Part shown: piece after piece, positions 11,781-23,200 of the stretch
Layout: every line of letters starts with the position of its first letter
Numbering within the stretch: position 1 is the first letter of the stretch
Assembly (NCBI GenBank): GCA_008694505.1
Contig: VZDJ01007753.1
Span: 24,238,639-24,302,638, forward strand
Source: Cyanoderma ruficeps
Taxonomy: Eukaryota > Chordata > Aves > Passeriformes > Timaliidae
Length of the DNA stretch: 64,000 nt
Direction: 5' to 3'
The notes under the pieces: generated by a model
What the model was told of the DNA's origin: nothing
Seen by the model: only the letters and a program-made list of their open reading frames with translations
Databases searched by the model: none
Program-made: the position numbers and the translations under genes

Positions 11781-13344
11781 TGCCTAAGCTACAAAGATAA
11801 AAAAGAAATTTTACTTTAATTAATTTCTTATTCCAATTCACCAGGCCTGCTGACACCTGTGAAATTGCTTTGGTCACTGTAATGGCTCTCCAGAAATTGT
11901 GTTGTTTTATAAACACAATCTGTTACATAACTGAAAATTGATTTATGGCATATATCAATCCTACCTGATGGCCTTACTAGTATATTGTACGCTCTTGACA
12001 AGCAATTATATGTTTATGAAAATACTTGTTGCTTATAATTATAATCCTGCTAATTTCCTCATTCCCAAAAGAAACATTAGTGTTTGCTAATGAACTGCAG
12101 ATTAATTCACTCTGAATTAGTCTCTACCCCCAGTCTGCCCCCCGTGCATACTAGATGGAGTTAATTTTGCTTTGGGGATCTTACAAGGATTTGTTTTTTT
12201 GAGAGTAGAGACAAATGGCCTGTTCTATTACTTAAGACTTTGGTTTACTTTAATATGAATTAATTTATTCAAAAATGTTCTGAATTTGAGCTGAGAGATA
12301 ATGCATTATGAAAGGAATATAGACAAATATATAGATCAATACAAATAAATTGAACATATAAACAGTAAGAGTAGCTCAAGGTGTTGTTGTTTTCTCTGGG
12401 GCATCTAATGGTATGAAGCTGGTAAACTGAAACAAGCTTGAGGGTCTAAGTTTAGTCAGTAATGGTTTAATAGCCACAACATTTAAGTACCAAACACAAC
12501 ACATTTTCTCACGTAAGACTAATTTTGTACTTGCTGATTTCATTCACCTCTACAATCTTTTTTAAAATTGAATTATCTTAACAACTACTTTTGCTTTGCA
12601 CTCAACACTCCTGCTTTTCCTTTTCATCTAAATCTGTGTAATATCTGACCTAACTATAAGAGGCTAGGATTCAATACCTAAGTTATACAAACAAATGTCA
12701 GAATTCATGATTTAAAACAGATTATTGCTTCCAAACTTTGGATCAGCTGCCAGCCTCACACTATAATCCTTGATTCACACTGCATGAAACCTTTCATTCT
12801 CTGCCAGCAGCTGCTTGCTAAGCTACTCCTGCCCTCCCTTTCTTTCCTTGGCAGATGATGTGTTAAAAAATGTACTAAGTGGAATATGTGCTAGCTGCAG
12901 GTGTACCAAATGGGGCAAGCAGAGACTCAGAGGACTGAGACAGGATGAAGTTCTTCATCCTTTGTGGTGTTACTTCTAAATAAGATAATGAAAATAATGT
13001 ATGTACTGCTTCAGTGAAAGGACTTGGTATGTTGACACCCTCTGCTCCTATTTGATGCTGGCTGGTTTCTTAAATCAGACATGGTTTTTTGCTGTTTAGT
13101 TCCATTAACTAAAGAAAGGTAGATTAAATGTGTTTTTAAAGTACCAAATGCATAAATTGTGAGCTTATTGTAACCCTGAGAGAATTCACATATATTCTAC
13201 TAAATGAAAATAATTAAACAAAAACATTTGTCTTAGTGATTCCTAATTCTGGTTCTTCCATGGTAAACTTAAAATTCAAGTTACAGCATGACTGGGGCTT
13301 TTTCTTAAGTAATTACCAGACTAGGACTTCAAGAGTTTGGCCTA
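11781..13344. other. Non-coding stretch with TAAT-rich cluster
   Basis: No gene was seen. Between about 12030 and 12120 there are several homeodomain-type cores close together (GCTAAT, GCTAATG, GATTAATTC, GAATTAG), and TTTAATTAATTT lies at about 11815-11826. Such clusters occur by chance in AT-rich DNA but are also a feature of developmental enhancers. A perfect GGATGAAG-TT-CTTCATCC hairpin lies at 12943-12960. Confidence 0.45.
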
Positions 13345-13420
13345 TAAGGGCCAGATTTTCAAAACAATTCAGCTTTCACTTATGAGCTAAGTGAGGTCAC
13401 TTGATTTTCAAGTGCCCCCT
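13345..13420 (+). repeat. Possible ancient amniote interspersed repeat
   Basis: The segment contains GGGCCAGATTTTCAAAAC and, about 50 bp later, CTTGATTTTCAAGTGCCCC. From memory this paired TGATTTTCAAA-type arrangement resembles an old dispersed repeat that is common in turtles and crocodilians and rare in birds. I cannot run a repeat search, so the family is not named and the edges are approximate. Confidence 0.35.
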
Positions 13421-16400
13421 ATGCAGTGAAATGATAAGTACTGAGCTCTACCATGTATGAAGTTGTTATACAGAGACTCCAGAAAGTGTATTGAGAATAA
13501 CAGGGCAGAAGATTGTTAGTGTCTTTGTTATAAATCAGGATTCAGGTGTTAATTTTCATGGTTTAGTTATTTATACATCATGAAATTGAATGATTTGATG
13601 CTATTCACATTAGCCAAAAGAGTAAAAAAGAAAAAAATTACTTACTACTCATACATGTTAAAGCTCAAGCACATAATACCCATAACCTTCCTTTTAGATT
13701 ATTTTTAGCCTTAAATTTTAAAAAAAAAAAGTATTTTAATTTTTCTTGGAATATCATAATATTTAATTATTGTTGTCTGAAATAATTTTGTTGCAGCTTT
13801 GTGCTCTACCTCAGAAATGATCCAGATAGTACTTTTTAATATATTTTAATGGGAAACAAAATACTATATAATGTGCTGGTCTGAAATTTCAGCTAACAGA
13901 TTTAGGTTCTTTGGATCTACACTTTTTTACTTGAAATGACTTCTTATGTGGAAAGAAAGTATTATCACAGGCACAAGGTATATTGACATATGTTTAGTTT
14001 TAAACAAAAATAGCTGTACAATGCTACTCATTGGCAGTGGAAAATTTTGTGAAAATAAAATCTACAAGCATCATTAAACATTCAAAACATTCTGGGAAGT
14101 AATCATTCTTGTGAAACTTAAGCTTTTTGAAATTCACAAAAAAAAATTAATCAATTAAATTGAATCTTAAATAAGTCAAGATCCAATCAAATGGAAAATA
14201 TAACTTAACCTACAGGTAAAATCAGAAGAAAAATCTGAATTAAGTTTTTATCTACATTGGAAACATACCAAAACCTACAAATATATGTGTCTGGTATCAG
14301 CCCTTTTGCACAGTTCCATAACTGAACTTCTGAGGGGTGAGATGTATATTTTTACTTCCTAAAAACTTGTAGTAGAAAAAATAATTTTCAAAGTTCTCCA
14401 CTATGGTGCATACTAGGGAATATCAAAGTGATGGAAAAATAGGTCCTAAACTAATCACAAATTCATATAAATACCTGGAATGCACTATCACTATGATAGT
14501 GGTTATTTTGTTGCTCTTGTATTTTAATTTTTTTTTTATGAAATCAGGGAAAAATTAAAATAAACTAAAATTTGGATCTTTGTAGGAGACCTATCTTTCT
14601 CTGTAACCACTGATAGAAATGCTACTGCATCAGGGAAAAATGTGTAAGGCATCTTGTATGCAAGCTAAACTATCTTTGCAGCATATGCTTGCGACAGCGT
14701 TGCTTTATCCTCAGTCAGTTTTGTTTAAGTAGTTTTGCCTTCAGGGAGTACAACCACCCTCACCATGCAGCAGGTGAAAATTTTACTATCTGCCTGAAGT
14801 TTGAAAGAGGTGAGTCATCATCCTTTGCAGGTTTTTAGGGCATAGTTGCTCAGTGGCGATTGTATAGAAAGAGTGCAAAGAACAGTGTTGAAGTGTTACA
14901 GATTTTCTGGATTTACATACAAGAAAACAAAGGAAAAAAATTTCAAGTTACTGCCAGTTATTTGAAGGGGAACGTTCAGGAGGAACACTGATGTATAAGT
15001 CAGCAAATTCATAGAGTTCTCTCAATCCTCAGAGGATGCTGTGACCTTAATTACATAAAATTCTGAGATTTTGATAGAAATGTATTTCTTTCCCAAGATT
15101 TATGGTGTCAGGCTATGAAGTAGATGTCATTTCCATAGTTGTTTTCAGGTCACTGAATAATACCAAGTCTCTAACCAGTAGTTACATAGGTAACAATTTA
15201 CACTGGAAACACAATTATTAATTTAACTTTTCCTTTTACAGATGTGAACAGGGACTGCTCTTATATTCAACAGTGTTCCATTTATCTGTTTTAACTTAAG
15301 GACTTGGACTAGTTTTGGACTGAGAATTGCTGTATGTACCTGGAAAGAAAAAGCATTTTCTGGTTTCCCAAGGAACAAATTGTACTGTTTTGGTATATTC
15401 ATTTATATCAATTTTGTTGTTATTCCTTAGTTTATAGCTCACGGATGTCTTTGTTCCAAATGTCCTCTTTGGAAATCTCCTTAAACATATTGTATTTAAT
15501 AAAACAAGAAGACAATAAACAAAGAATCAATGGGTATTTTTGCAGCTTCTCTGTATCTCACTTTTCAAGGAGTAGTCAAATATAAAAACCTTTTCACCAA
15601 TGCACACAGCAACACTTATTTCAGTAGGTTCTTCAAATTCAATGCAGATTTACCAAAAAGGACTTACAAACTTTATAGTGAGTAGCATGGTGTTGCTGAA
15701 AAGAGGTAGAGATTCTTTTGTTTTGATTAGGGGCAGCACAAAGAAATCATAACTATGTTACACCATCATAAGTGTCTTTCAAAGAGCCTTCCAGTACTTC
15801 TGGCTACTGATTTCCCCTGGGAAGAACCAAGTTGGAAGTCTTTACCACAACAATTAGACATGATGAACTAGCAATGACAAACTATACTTCAAATTCATGA
15901 GTTATAATTAGTCAGTTGTGACTCATAAGACTAAGTGTAGCTACTAAATGTAACAAGGGACTCAGGCATTAGAGTGTCTCTTTTTCAGATGTCTTTAACA
16001 CTTAATAGTGTCTGCAGCCCTAAAGGAGATTTTTAGGTTTCTCCACAAAAAATGCAGAAAACTTACAGAAGCCAGCAATTCAAATGGAAAATTATCTAAG
16101 ATGGCTTCAAGGACTTAGCTCTTCAACTGCTTAGAAACTCAGAAGACTCAGCCTGGCCTCACATTTTGTGTGTGAAGAACATCCCTATGCAGCCATCCCT
16201 TTAGCACATAACAATAGAGAAGAACTTCCTGGTATTGCCTTTTTAATTACACATTGTCACATATATTATGGATTTTGGAAAGATCATTTTCTCTCGTGAC
16301 ATTAGTTTCTAGAGCTGGCTGAAGTTTAAATTAATAAAACACAGATTTTTATTTTTTTTTTACAAATGTATATTAAATAAAGGCAAGCTCTGTCAAAGTA

Positions 16401-16582
16401 ATGAAATCTTTAATAAGATCCAAAGGGAAGATTTTCAAATAAATAATTTGTCAGCTTTCACAGTTCTTTAAAATTGTAACAAAAAAAGATGAATGCCCAG
16501 GGGAGAGGTAAACCAAAGAAGTATATATTTCAACAAATATCATAGATGAAGCTTGTATCTGAACAAAACTTTCATGATTCAG
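13421..16582. other. Non-coding stretch before the solo LTR
   Basis: No gene was recognised. A small CACTATCA-CTA-TGATAGTG hairpin lies at 14483-14501. A weak exon candidate at 14715-14809 is bounded by TTTATCCTCAG and GAG/GTGAGT; it has no long frame and is treated as a finding only. The frame at 15334-15585 is not recognisable. Confidence 0.5.
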
Positions 16583-17202
16583 TGTAGTGGCGTGGTTTTA
16601 GTTTTGTCAGTTCCAGATATGTATTTGTTCTTTGCTTTTAGGCTGTTCTATATAAGTTGTAACAGTTTGTTCCATGTACCCCCCTATGGTTTGCCCCAGT
16701 TACAGTTACCTGTCAGTTATCTGTTATATAACCCCCGGGCCCTGTCCATCACTTCAAGGCCTCACCCTGGGTCTAGAAAGTTCCAGAGAGGTCATTGAGT
16801 GATTGAACAGGATCCCAGCTGTCCCCTCCCTTCTCTCCTTGATTTGTCCCTCTGTTTGTCCTTCATGTGCAGAGCACTCCTTACCCTTGCCTGATTGATC
16901 CCTCACTGTGCCCTTCCACTTACTCCTCCCGCTGTTGAATGTTGCTGTGCAGGGGTGATCTCGGTGCTGCTGATGCAGACACCCTGGGCTGAGGTTGTCC
17001 CCATGGTGGGAGCCAATAAACTCAGTGGTTAAACCTCTGCAGAGGCCTTTCTTCACTTTCTTTTGCCTTCATCGCGTCTTGCCTGTGGCTAGCCGAGGAT
17101 CCACAGGATCAGAAAGGAGTGCCACCACACTGGACTGTATCTAACTTGCCGCTGGTGCCAGGGCTGGCCAAGGCAGGTGGAGTGAATACTGATGCCACGA
17201 CA
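16583..17202 (+). mobile_element. Solo LTR of an avian endogenous retrovirus (class II-like)
   Basis: A 620-bp LTR. It begins TGTAGTGG and ends CCACGACA, which are reverse complements at 7 of 8 positions, as expected of LTR termini. It is flanked by ATTCAG (16577-16582) and ACTCAG (17203-17208), a 6-bp target duplication with one mismatch. A 6-bp duplication is typical of ERVK-like (class II) elements. Promoter-like TATA motifs occur at 16648-16656 and 16724-16731, and an AATAAA signal at 17015-17020 gives the orientation. No internal gag-pol-env sequence flanks it, so it is a solo LTR left by LTR-LTR recombination. The open frames inside it are not genes. Confidence 0.88.
17015..17020 (+). 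promoter_or_regulatory. LTR polyadenylation signal AATAAA
   Basis: A canonical AATAAA in AGCCAATAAACTCAG within the LTR, downstream of the TATA-like motifs. It fits the R-region polyadenylation signal of a plus-oriented LTR. Confidence 0.7.
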
Positions 17203-18399
17203 ACTCAGACTGCAGCATATTGTGTTTTTTGGATGGTAGGCACATGCAACTTATGTCTTCCAAAAGAGGATATACAGTAGTAACAGTACAATTAAATTCA
17301 AAGTTTTGAGAACAAATTAACTTGAATTATCAACCCATCTAATGAGTATTCTTGGGCATAATTTAAGTACCATAGAGAAGTCACTTATTTTTTCAAAGGG
17401 TTGGCTTATTTTCTTTTCTTGAAAGAGATTTTCATTATTTTAACATTTTGCATTCAATGAATAATGGATTCAAGAGAGTTATAAATAATGGACAATTAAA
17501 TTATAAATACAAGAAATGGGATATTAACAAAACACAAGGCACTCATTCTAAAGAAAACTGTTGAATGCCAAAATCCCATTAAGATTGCAATCATGGTACT
17601 GATTAGACTTACGGAAGAACAGTTGTGCAAAGCCAGCCATCTATTTTTTCCTAGTAACTGTTCCTTTAGACCTAACCCAAGCCTATAGAAAGTAAAACTG
17701 TTCAGGGTCTAGTGACTTTTCCCCTCCCACTCTTGGAGTATTTCCTTTCTAAGTTTATAGACAATGATACCTTTTATAAAAGTTGTATTTATTAGAATGT
17801 GTGCTCTGCTAAAATCCACATGTATTAAGGCAAATCAAGACTATTCTAACCAACATTCTGGTACAGATTTATAAAGGAGGAAAATATTAAAATCTGTGTT
17901 TTCTAGGACAAATATATCCATTTTAACAAGATTTCATTACTAGCCTAATCTCTGGCCTAGCTTAAATTTAAACAAAGAAGAATTGCAAAATATAAATAGC
18001 TTATAACTAAGTAGCACTTACTTTTCATAATAGAGTATTGCAAATAGTAATTTGTATGAAGTGCTCCAAAGGGGAAAAGGAGTGTCAGACAACACAAATT
18101 TGGTTAGGTCACTCAATTTTAATTGAGTAAATAGATAAAGCTTTCATCCTGATTTTTCTTTGTCTACCCGACTGAGTCAATTATCTCCCTTAACCCACTT
18201 GCAGTATTTTCTTTAAAACTTTATCAACACCTTTTTATAAAAAAACAAGAAAGAACCTAAACAAAAAACCTCAAAACCACCAGAATTCCCTTTTCCCATC
18301 ATTATTATTCCCATTTCTTATTTATTTAGACACAAGCCTATATGTTAAGAAGCGCAAAGTCATTGCTATGGCACTAGCTTTTGCTCCAAGCCCTCACGG
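17203..18399. other. Non-coding AT-rich stretch
   Basis: It begins with the right-hand copy of the LTR target duplication. I see no gene, RNA or recognisable repeat in it. Confidence 0.6.
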
Positions 18400-19090
18400 A
18401 TGATTTACTTTAATCAAGGACTGCAAGTTGTAGTGTGGGGGCTGTCATGGGGTCTACAGAGCAGGGCATTGCCCAGCAACCCTGGGCATGGCAGGCTAGA
18501 GATCTTTTGGAGCAGTCAGGGAGTAAGACTTATCAGGCAAACTTACAGCCATGACATGCCTCTCATATACCAAGTCAGGATCAGGTCCATAAAACAATAA
18601 GGAAAGCAAGGGTATACTTGACCAGCACTGTGAAGAGCTACAGTGCTGATGCAGAGCAGCTTTAGTTGGGACCCAAGTGTGAGAACTCACCTCAAAAAGA
18701 GTGCTACTCTCAGAATCTTGTTAATGGGCAAGGGAAATAGTGCACACGCACAGATATGTAAGTAAAGGTAAAACAAGTTAGACAAACACATTTGGTCAAT
18801 TAGAGAAATTACTGTTATAAAACAAGGCTATAGGTCAAGAAATATTAAAACTGGTCTGACATGTCTCAACATAGAGGCCTCATAAAAGCTTGCAACTCGT
18901 TACTAGCAACAGCGATGCCAAGTTACAGCAGCTCCTCTGTGAAAAGGGACATGCTTATAGAGTCCTGCTGGTGACTGCAAAGCAAGGAGCTGCCACCACA
19001 TGAGGCCCATCAGCCAGGTTAGCAGGATGGAAAGGAGGAAGATGTACTCAGAGCTCTGAAACAGGTGGGTTTGTTTCTGGTTTCAGGTGA
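18400..19090. other. GC-richer segment of unknown origin
   Basis: This segment has noticeably more G and C than its flanks and blocks such as GGGCATTGCCCAGCAACCCT, CAGCACTGTGAAGAGC and AGCAAGGAGCTGCC. It contains no frame I can assign: the plus-strand frame at 18400-18600 and the minus-strand frame at 18496-18690 overlap and neither is recognisable. It could be a decayed retroposon or a conserved non-coding element. I could not identify terminal repeats or target duplications. Confidence 0.35.
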
Positions 19091-19650
19091 TCCAGATCGT
19101 TATAGGTATGTTTGGTTTGAAGATTTCAGCCAATGGAAAAAAGAGAGAATGCAGAAATATTTACCAATCAGCCCATTCCAGGGAGAGTGGGAGAGAAGAA
19201 AAACATTTTAAACAAAGGATTAAATAAACAGCTTCTAGTACCTAGGAGATGTTGAAACATACACAAATCCTGGCATTAGTACAATCAAGATATTTGTAAC
19301 AAGCCTAATTTCCTTTTACTGGTAAAATTATTGTTCTTGTAGGAAGGTTGTATGTGTATTACATACTTTTTTCAGAAAGTCTTTTGTATAGTCTGGTATA
19401 ACATTCTCATAAGCAAAATAACAATAAATGGTGAAGATGAAATCATGTGTGACTGAGTCCCTAGCAGAACAAAAAGGAGAGAATATTAAAAGAATGCTTA
19501 TTTCTGGAATATGGAGTTATATTTGTTAAGTTATACTGCCTCTGGGTTTTGGGTCTCACAATCTAGGAAATGGACCAGATATATAATAAATCATACTTGT
19601 TATACCTGACTAGTAAGGGTAGTGGTTCTTTTGGAATGGATCATGGGCCA
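19091..19650. other. Non-coding stretch left of the rearranged CR1
   Basis: AT-rich sequence with no recognisable gene or repeat. Confidence 0.55.
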
Positions 19651-20262
19651 AATAGAATCATGGAATCACTAAGATCAGAAAAACCCTATGAAGTCAGAGT
19701 CCAGCCTTTGAATGAACACCAGCATGTCAACTAGACCACATCACTAGATGCCACATTCAGTCGTTTCTCGAAAAGAAGTTTTGCTTATCGCCTTCCTTAC
19801 TTCACCAAGAACTGAAAATGCTATCATTTCGTGGTTGCTGTGTCCAAGACAGCCTCTGACCACCACCACATCTCTCACCAGCCCTTGGAAACTCATAAGC
19901 AGCCAGTCCAGTGGGGTCCCACCCCAGTAGGTGCACTTGACAACTGTGTCAGAAAGCTGCTTTCTACACCCTCCGGGAGCCTCCTGCACTGCCTCCTCTC
20001 CACTGCATTGAGTTTCCAGCAGACTTACAGCAAGTTAAAGTCTCTGACAAGAACAAGCAATCATAAAACCCTCAGCCAGCTCTAAAGTATAGCCATAGAA
20101 TACTTCACCTTCCTCTTCAGCTGGTTAGATGCTCTATATCAGACTGCCAGCAGGATATCTGCCTTGTTAGCCTTCCCCCAGGTACCTGCCCATAGGCACT
20201 TAACCTTCTCATCACAGTCTTGACCTCTATACAGCTGAAATACTCTCTAACAAATAGGGAAT
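19651..20262 (-). mobile_element. CR1 LINE, endonuclease fragment joined to 3' end
   Basis: Read on the minus strand, about 20262 to 19775 encodes a damaged piece of the CR1 ORF2 apurinic-type endonuclease. Visible landmarks are GLVRDVVVVRG, LGHSNHEMIAFSVLGEV (the family has a conserved S-D-H near the domain end; here the D is N) and, in another frame further upstream, a region resembling KADIL-xx-V-x-YR. The frames are interrupted by shifts and stops. From about 19775 to 19651 the sequence changes abruptly to a CR1 3' end with TCCAGCCTTTGAATGAACAC and terminal octamer remnants (revcomp CATGATTCTATT). The whole reverse transcriptase is missing, so this is either an internal deletion or two abutting insertions. 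It is non-functional. Confidence 0.82.
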
Positions 20263-23200
20263 ATTTTGTATTTGAGGAAATACTTGGGCTATGGAAAAAT
20301 AAAATTGATATGAATTCAGGCAAAAACGTGGATTTTGAGAGAGGTTGATGTGAAAAGATAAGATTATGTCCAAAATGAGATAATATATATTTGGCAAATA
20401 GGTCATTCCACTTAATGTGGGTAGGTCTCAGCTGGAATTTTTTGGACTGCTCCACTTTCAGAATTCATCATAGTGAAGGAAGTCAAAAGGAGAACAAGAG
20501 GGGGGAAGATGTTTTGAAAACATTAACAATAAGGCAATTAACTCCAAATTTTAGTAAGAAAATATAATTTTTTGTAGTAATTGAAAGTCTGTGGTAGGAT
20601 TTAGTTACTTAAATATTAATGTCTAGAGCCAATTAAAACAACCCACATGTCCTGCTTAGCTTCCAGTAGCTCTCTTATAAGAACATGCATTTTCTGTAGT
20701 GTCATATCTGTTAACTTCGTAAGGAAATCCTAAATACTTTAGAGGATCTGAAATGACACAGTTATTCATAATTTGGACACCTGAGTGTCTCTCCAATTCA
20801 AAAAATGACATGGAGAACACAAAATTTTGAAGTAGTTTGCAACCATGAAGACTTAAATGACAAAGACAGGAAAGATGAAGCTATGAAAACAGCTTAGACT
20901 CAGTACTTCTGAATTCTATTTAACAGAAGTTTGTTTGTTGGTTTAGTTTTTGTTTTTTTCTTTTTTTGTATGAGTGTTTTTTCCCTTTTATTTTTCTAAA
21001 GATGCCTTTATGCAAGAATCTTTGAGTTGTCCAAATACTATTTAGTTGTCCAGGTGGTTTTAATCTTGTCAGGAACCAACAAAACCAACCAACAAATTCA
21101 GTGATACATTGCAAATTTTCTATATATTTTAGTCTGTGATTTCCATCTGTAATTTAATCGTATACAACTGACTGATTAAAGTTTAATATTTTCATAGCCA
21201 TCTCATGAAAATGACTACTGAGCTTTCAGCATTTTTGACTTTGAAATCAGTGCAAAATATTTTCTCAAAAAATTTCTTCTAAAACTAAGTATGAAAGAGC
21301 ATGAAGTACACACCTGACAAGCATCACACTTTAAATGGTATCCTGCTGAGAAAAAAGCATATCCTGTTTTAAAATATGTACTTCTGATTGTTTAGCAAGA
21401 ATAGGATTTAAGTAGTAAGCTTTAAGTCAAAGACATCTTACATATGTGTCCAATTATGCTGAGAATAGAAGGGAAGAAGGGAGTCAGGTTTTCCATAAAT
21501 AAATGCACTTGAAGAGAGGAATACAAAACTGGAGGGGTGAGGGTGCTGGGAGGCACGACAAAATAAATGGACTTCAGGCAGTCATTCTTTTTCCAGCACT
21601 TTTCACGATTCTTATCAGGAAATATAGCCCCAAATCTTGCTGCAACAGCTTTTGTTCAAATGGTAATATTATTTTCATTTCAAATTACTGGCATCTGGGT
21701 GCAGTAATTCTTCAGGTAAGTTTTCCTGAAATGTCTTCTGTAACTTTTGTTTTTGCTTGTAACACAAATTGTGGTATGGAAACTGGGAGATTGTTCATGT
21801 TTTTGTACAATAAGATAAAATTAATTTTGGATTTCAGTAATTTCAGAGAATGTGAAACTGCCCTGGCTGTGGAAACACCTAAGCTAGATTGAACTAGGAG
21901 TTCGGGGGAAAACCTGATTGAAATAGTCCTCTCTTTTGCTTGGTAGCAGTGAATATAGTTTGCATTAACTATAGGTTAGGGAAAGCTAGAATAAATCTGC
22001 CTGCAGCCTTCCACTGAATTTAGTGAAACATTGATTGAATTGACTGTCAGGATTTTTTCTTACTGACTTTTTTATGAAGAGTTATCCCACAATATACTGG
22101 AAAATTCCCTGTCATTGGTGTGTATTGCACATGTAATATTTCTGTGAAATTGTCTTGCTAATATATTACATTACTAAGAGGACCTGCAGAAAGCACCTGT
22201 GTGTGCTTTGGGGAACATAGTTCTGATTCCCATCTCAACAATCTAGAGGAGAGGTTTTTCCCAGCGAGGAGTACTTTATGGAGAAGAGTCCACAAACTTT
22301 CTAGAGAGTGATATTGGAATACAGAGAAAACAAATGCTGAATTCGCTTACACTTTCTCTAAGTTATTTGCTTATTTTGGATACTAGAATCATCTAAGACT
22401 TCTACAGTATATTATGAGTTGTACAAAACAAGGGTCCTACCTGGAGAAGAAAGCTTCCCAGAAACTGGTCTTCAACTCTCCCCTTGACTTCAGAACTATA
22501 TTTGTCCTCAGAAACAAAATTTTGAAGATTAGGCACCAAATAAAGCTGACCATAGCTGAGTAGCCTATAAAAATGTGTTGTTACTTATAAACATGTAAAT
22601 TACTGGCACGGAATTAAAAAATCACCACACACCAGAATAAGATAACATAAAAAATGCGCTGAAATTCTCTTAGTGGTGATTAGGCTTTCACCTAAATTCT
22701 CAAAAAAAAATTCTCGGTTTCCTTCATTTCTCAGTATTTGTTCTCAATAAAGAACTAAATTAAAAAAAAATCAAAACAGACAGGTTTTAAAAGATTGGGC
22801 TGGAAAGTAAAACATCATCATATTTCCAAAATCATAAACTCTAGAGATAATAATTTCATGGATCACGGTAATTCATCTCATCTTTCTCCTTTAACAGAAC
22901 TTTGCTATCAACTATTTTCTTTCTCCCAGTCAGATTAACATATCTTGTAACATCCACAGCATTTATTCTAAAACTTGTTCTTAGCTTTTGAAGCTTCTTT
23001 TTCCCATGGCAGATGAGCTTATGGATCCAAAAGCTTCCCTCTTTTTTCAAGCTATACCAATTGATCTGAAAAAAGATACATCTTCCTACAAGCTTTACCT
23101 AATTTGTATCCTTGCACTGTCACAGCTGCAATCAATATAATCGACTTAACACCTAAGTTATGGTAACATTGAGTGATCATAATGTCTTTTTTAATGCATT

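Noticed and set aside
16754..17056. 100-codon minus-strand frame
   Set aside because: It is antisense to the solo LTR.
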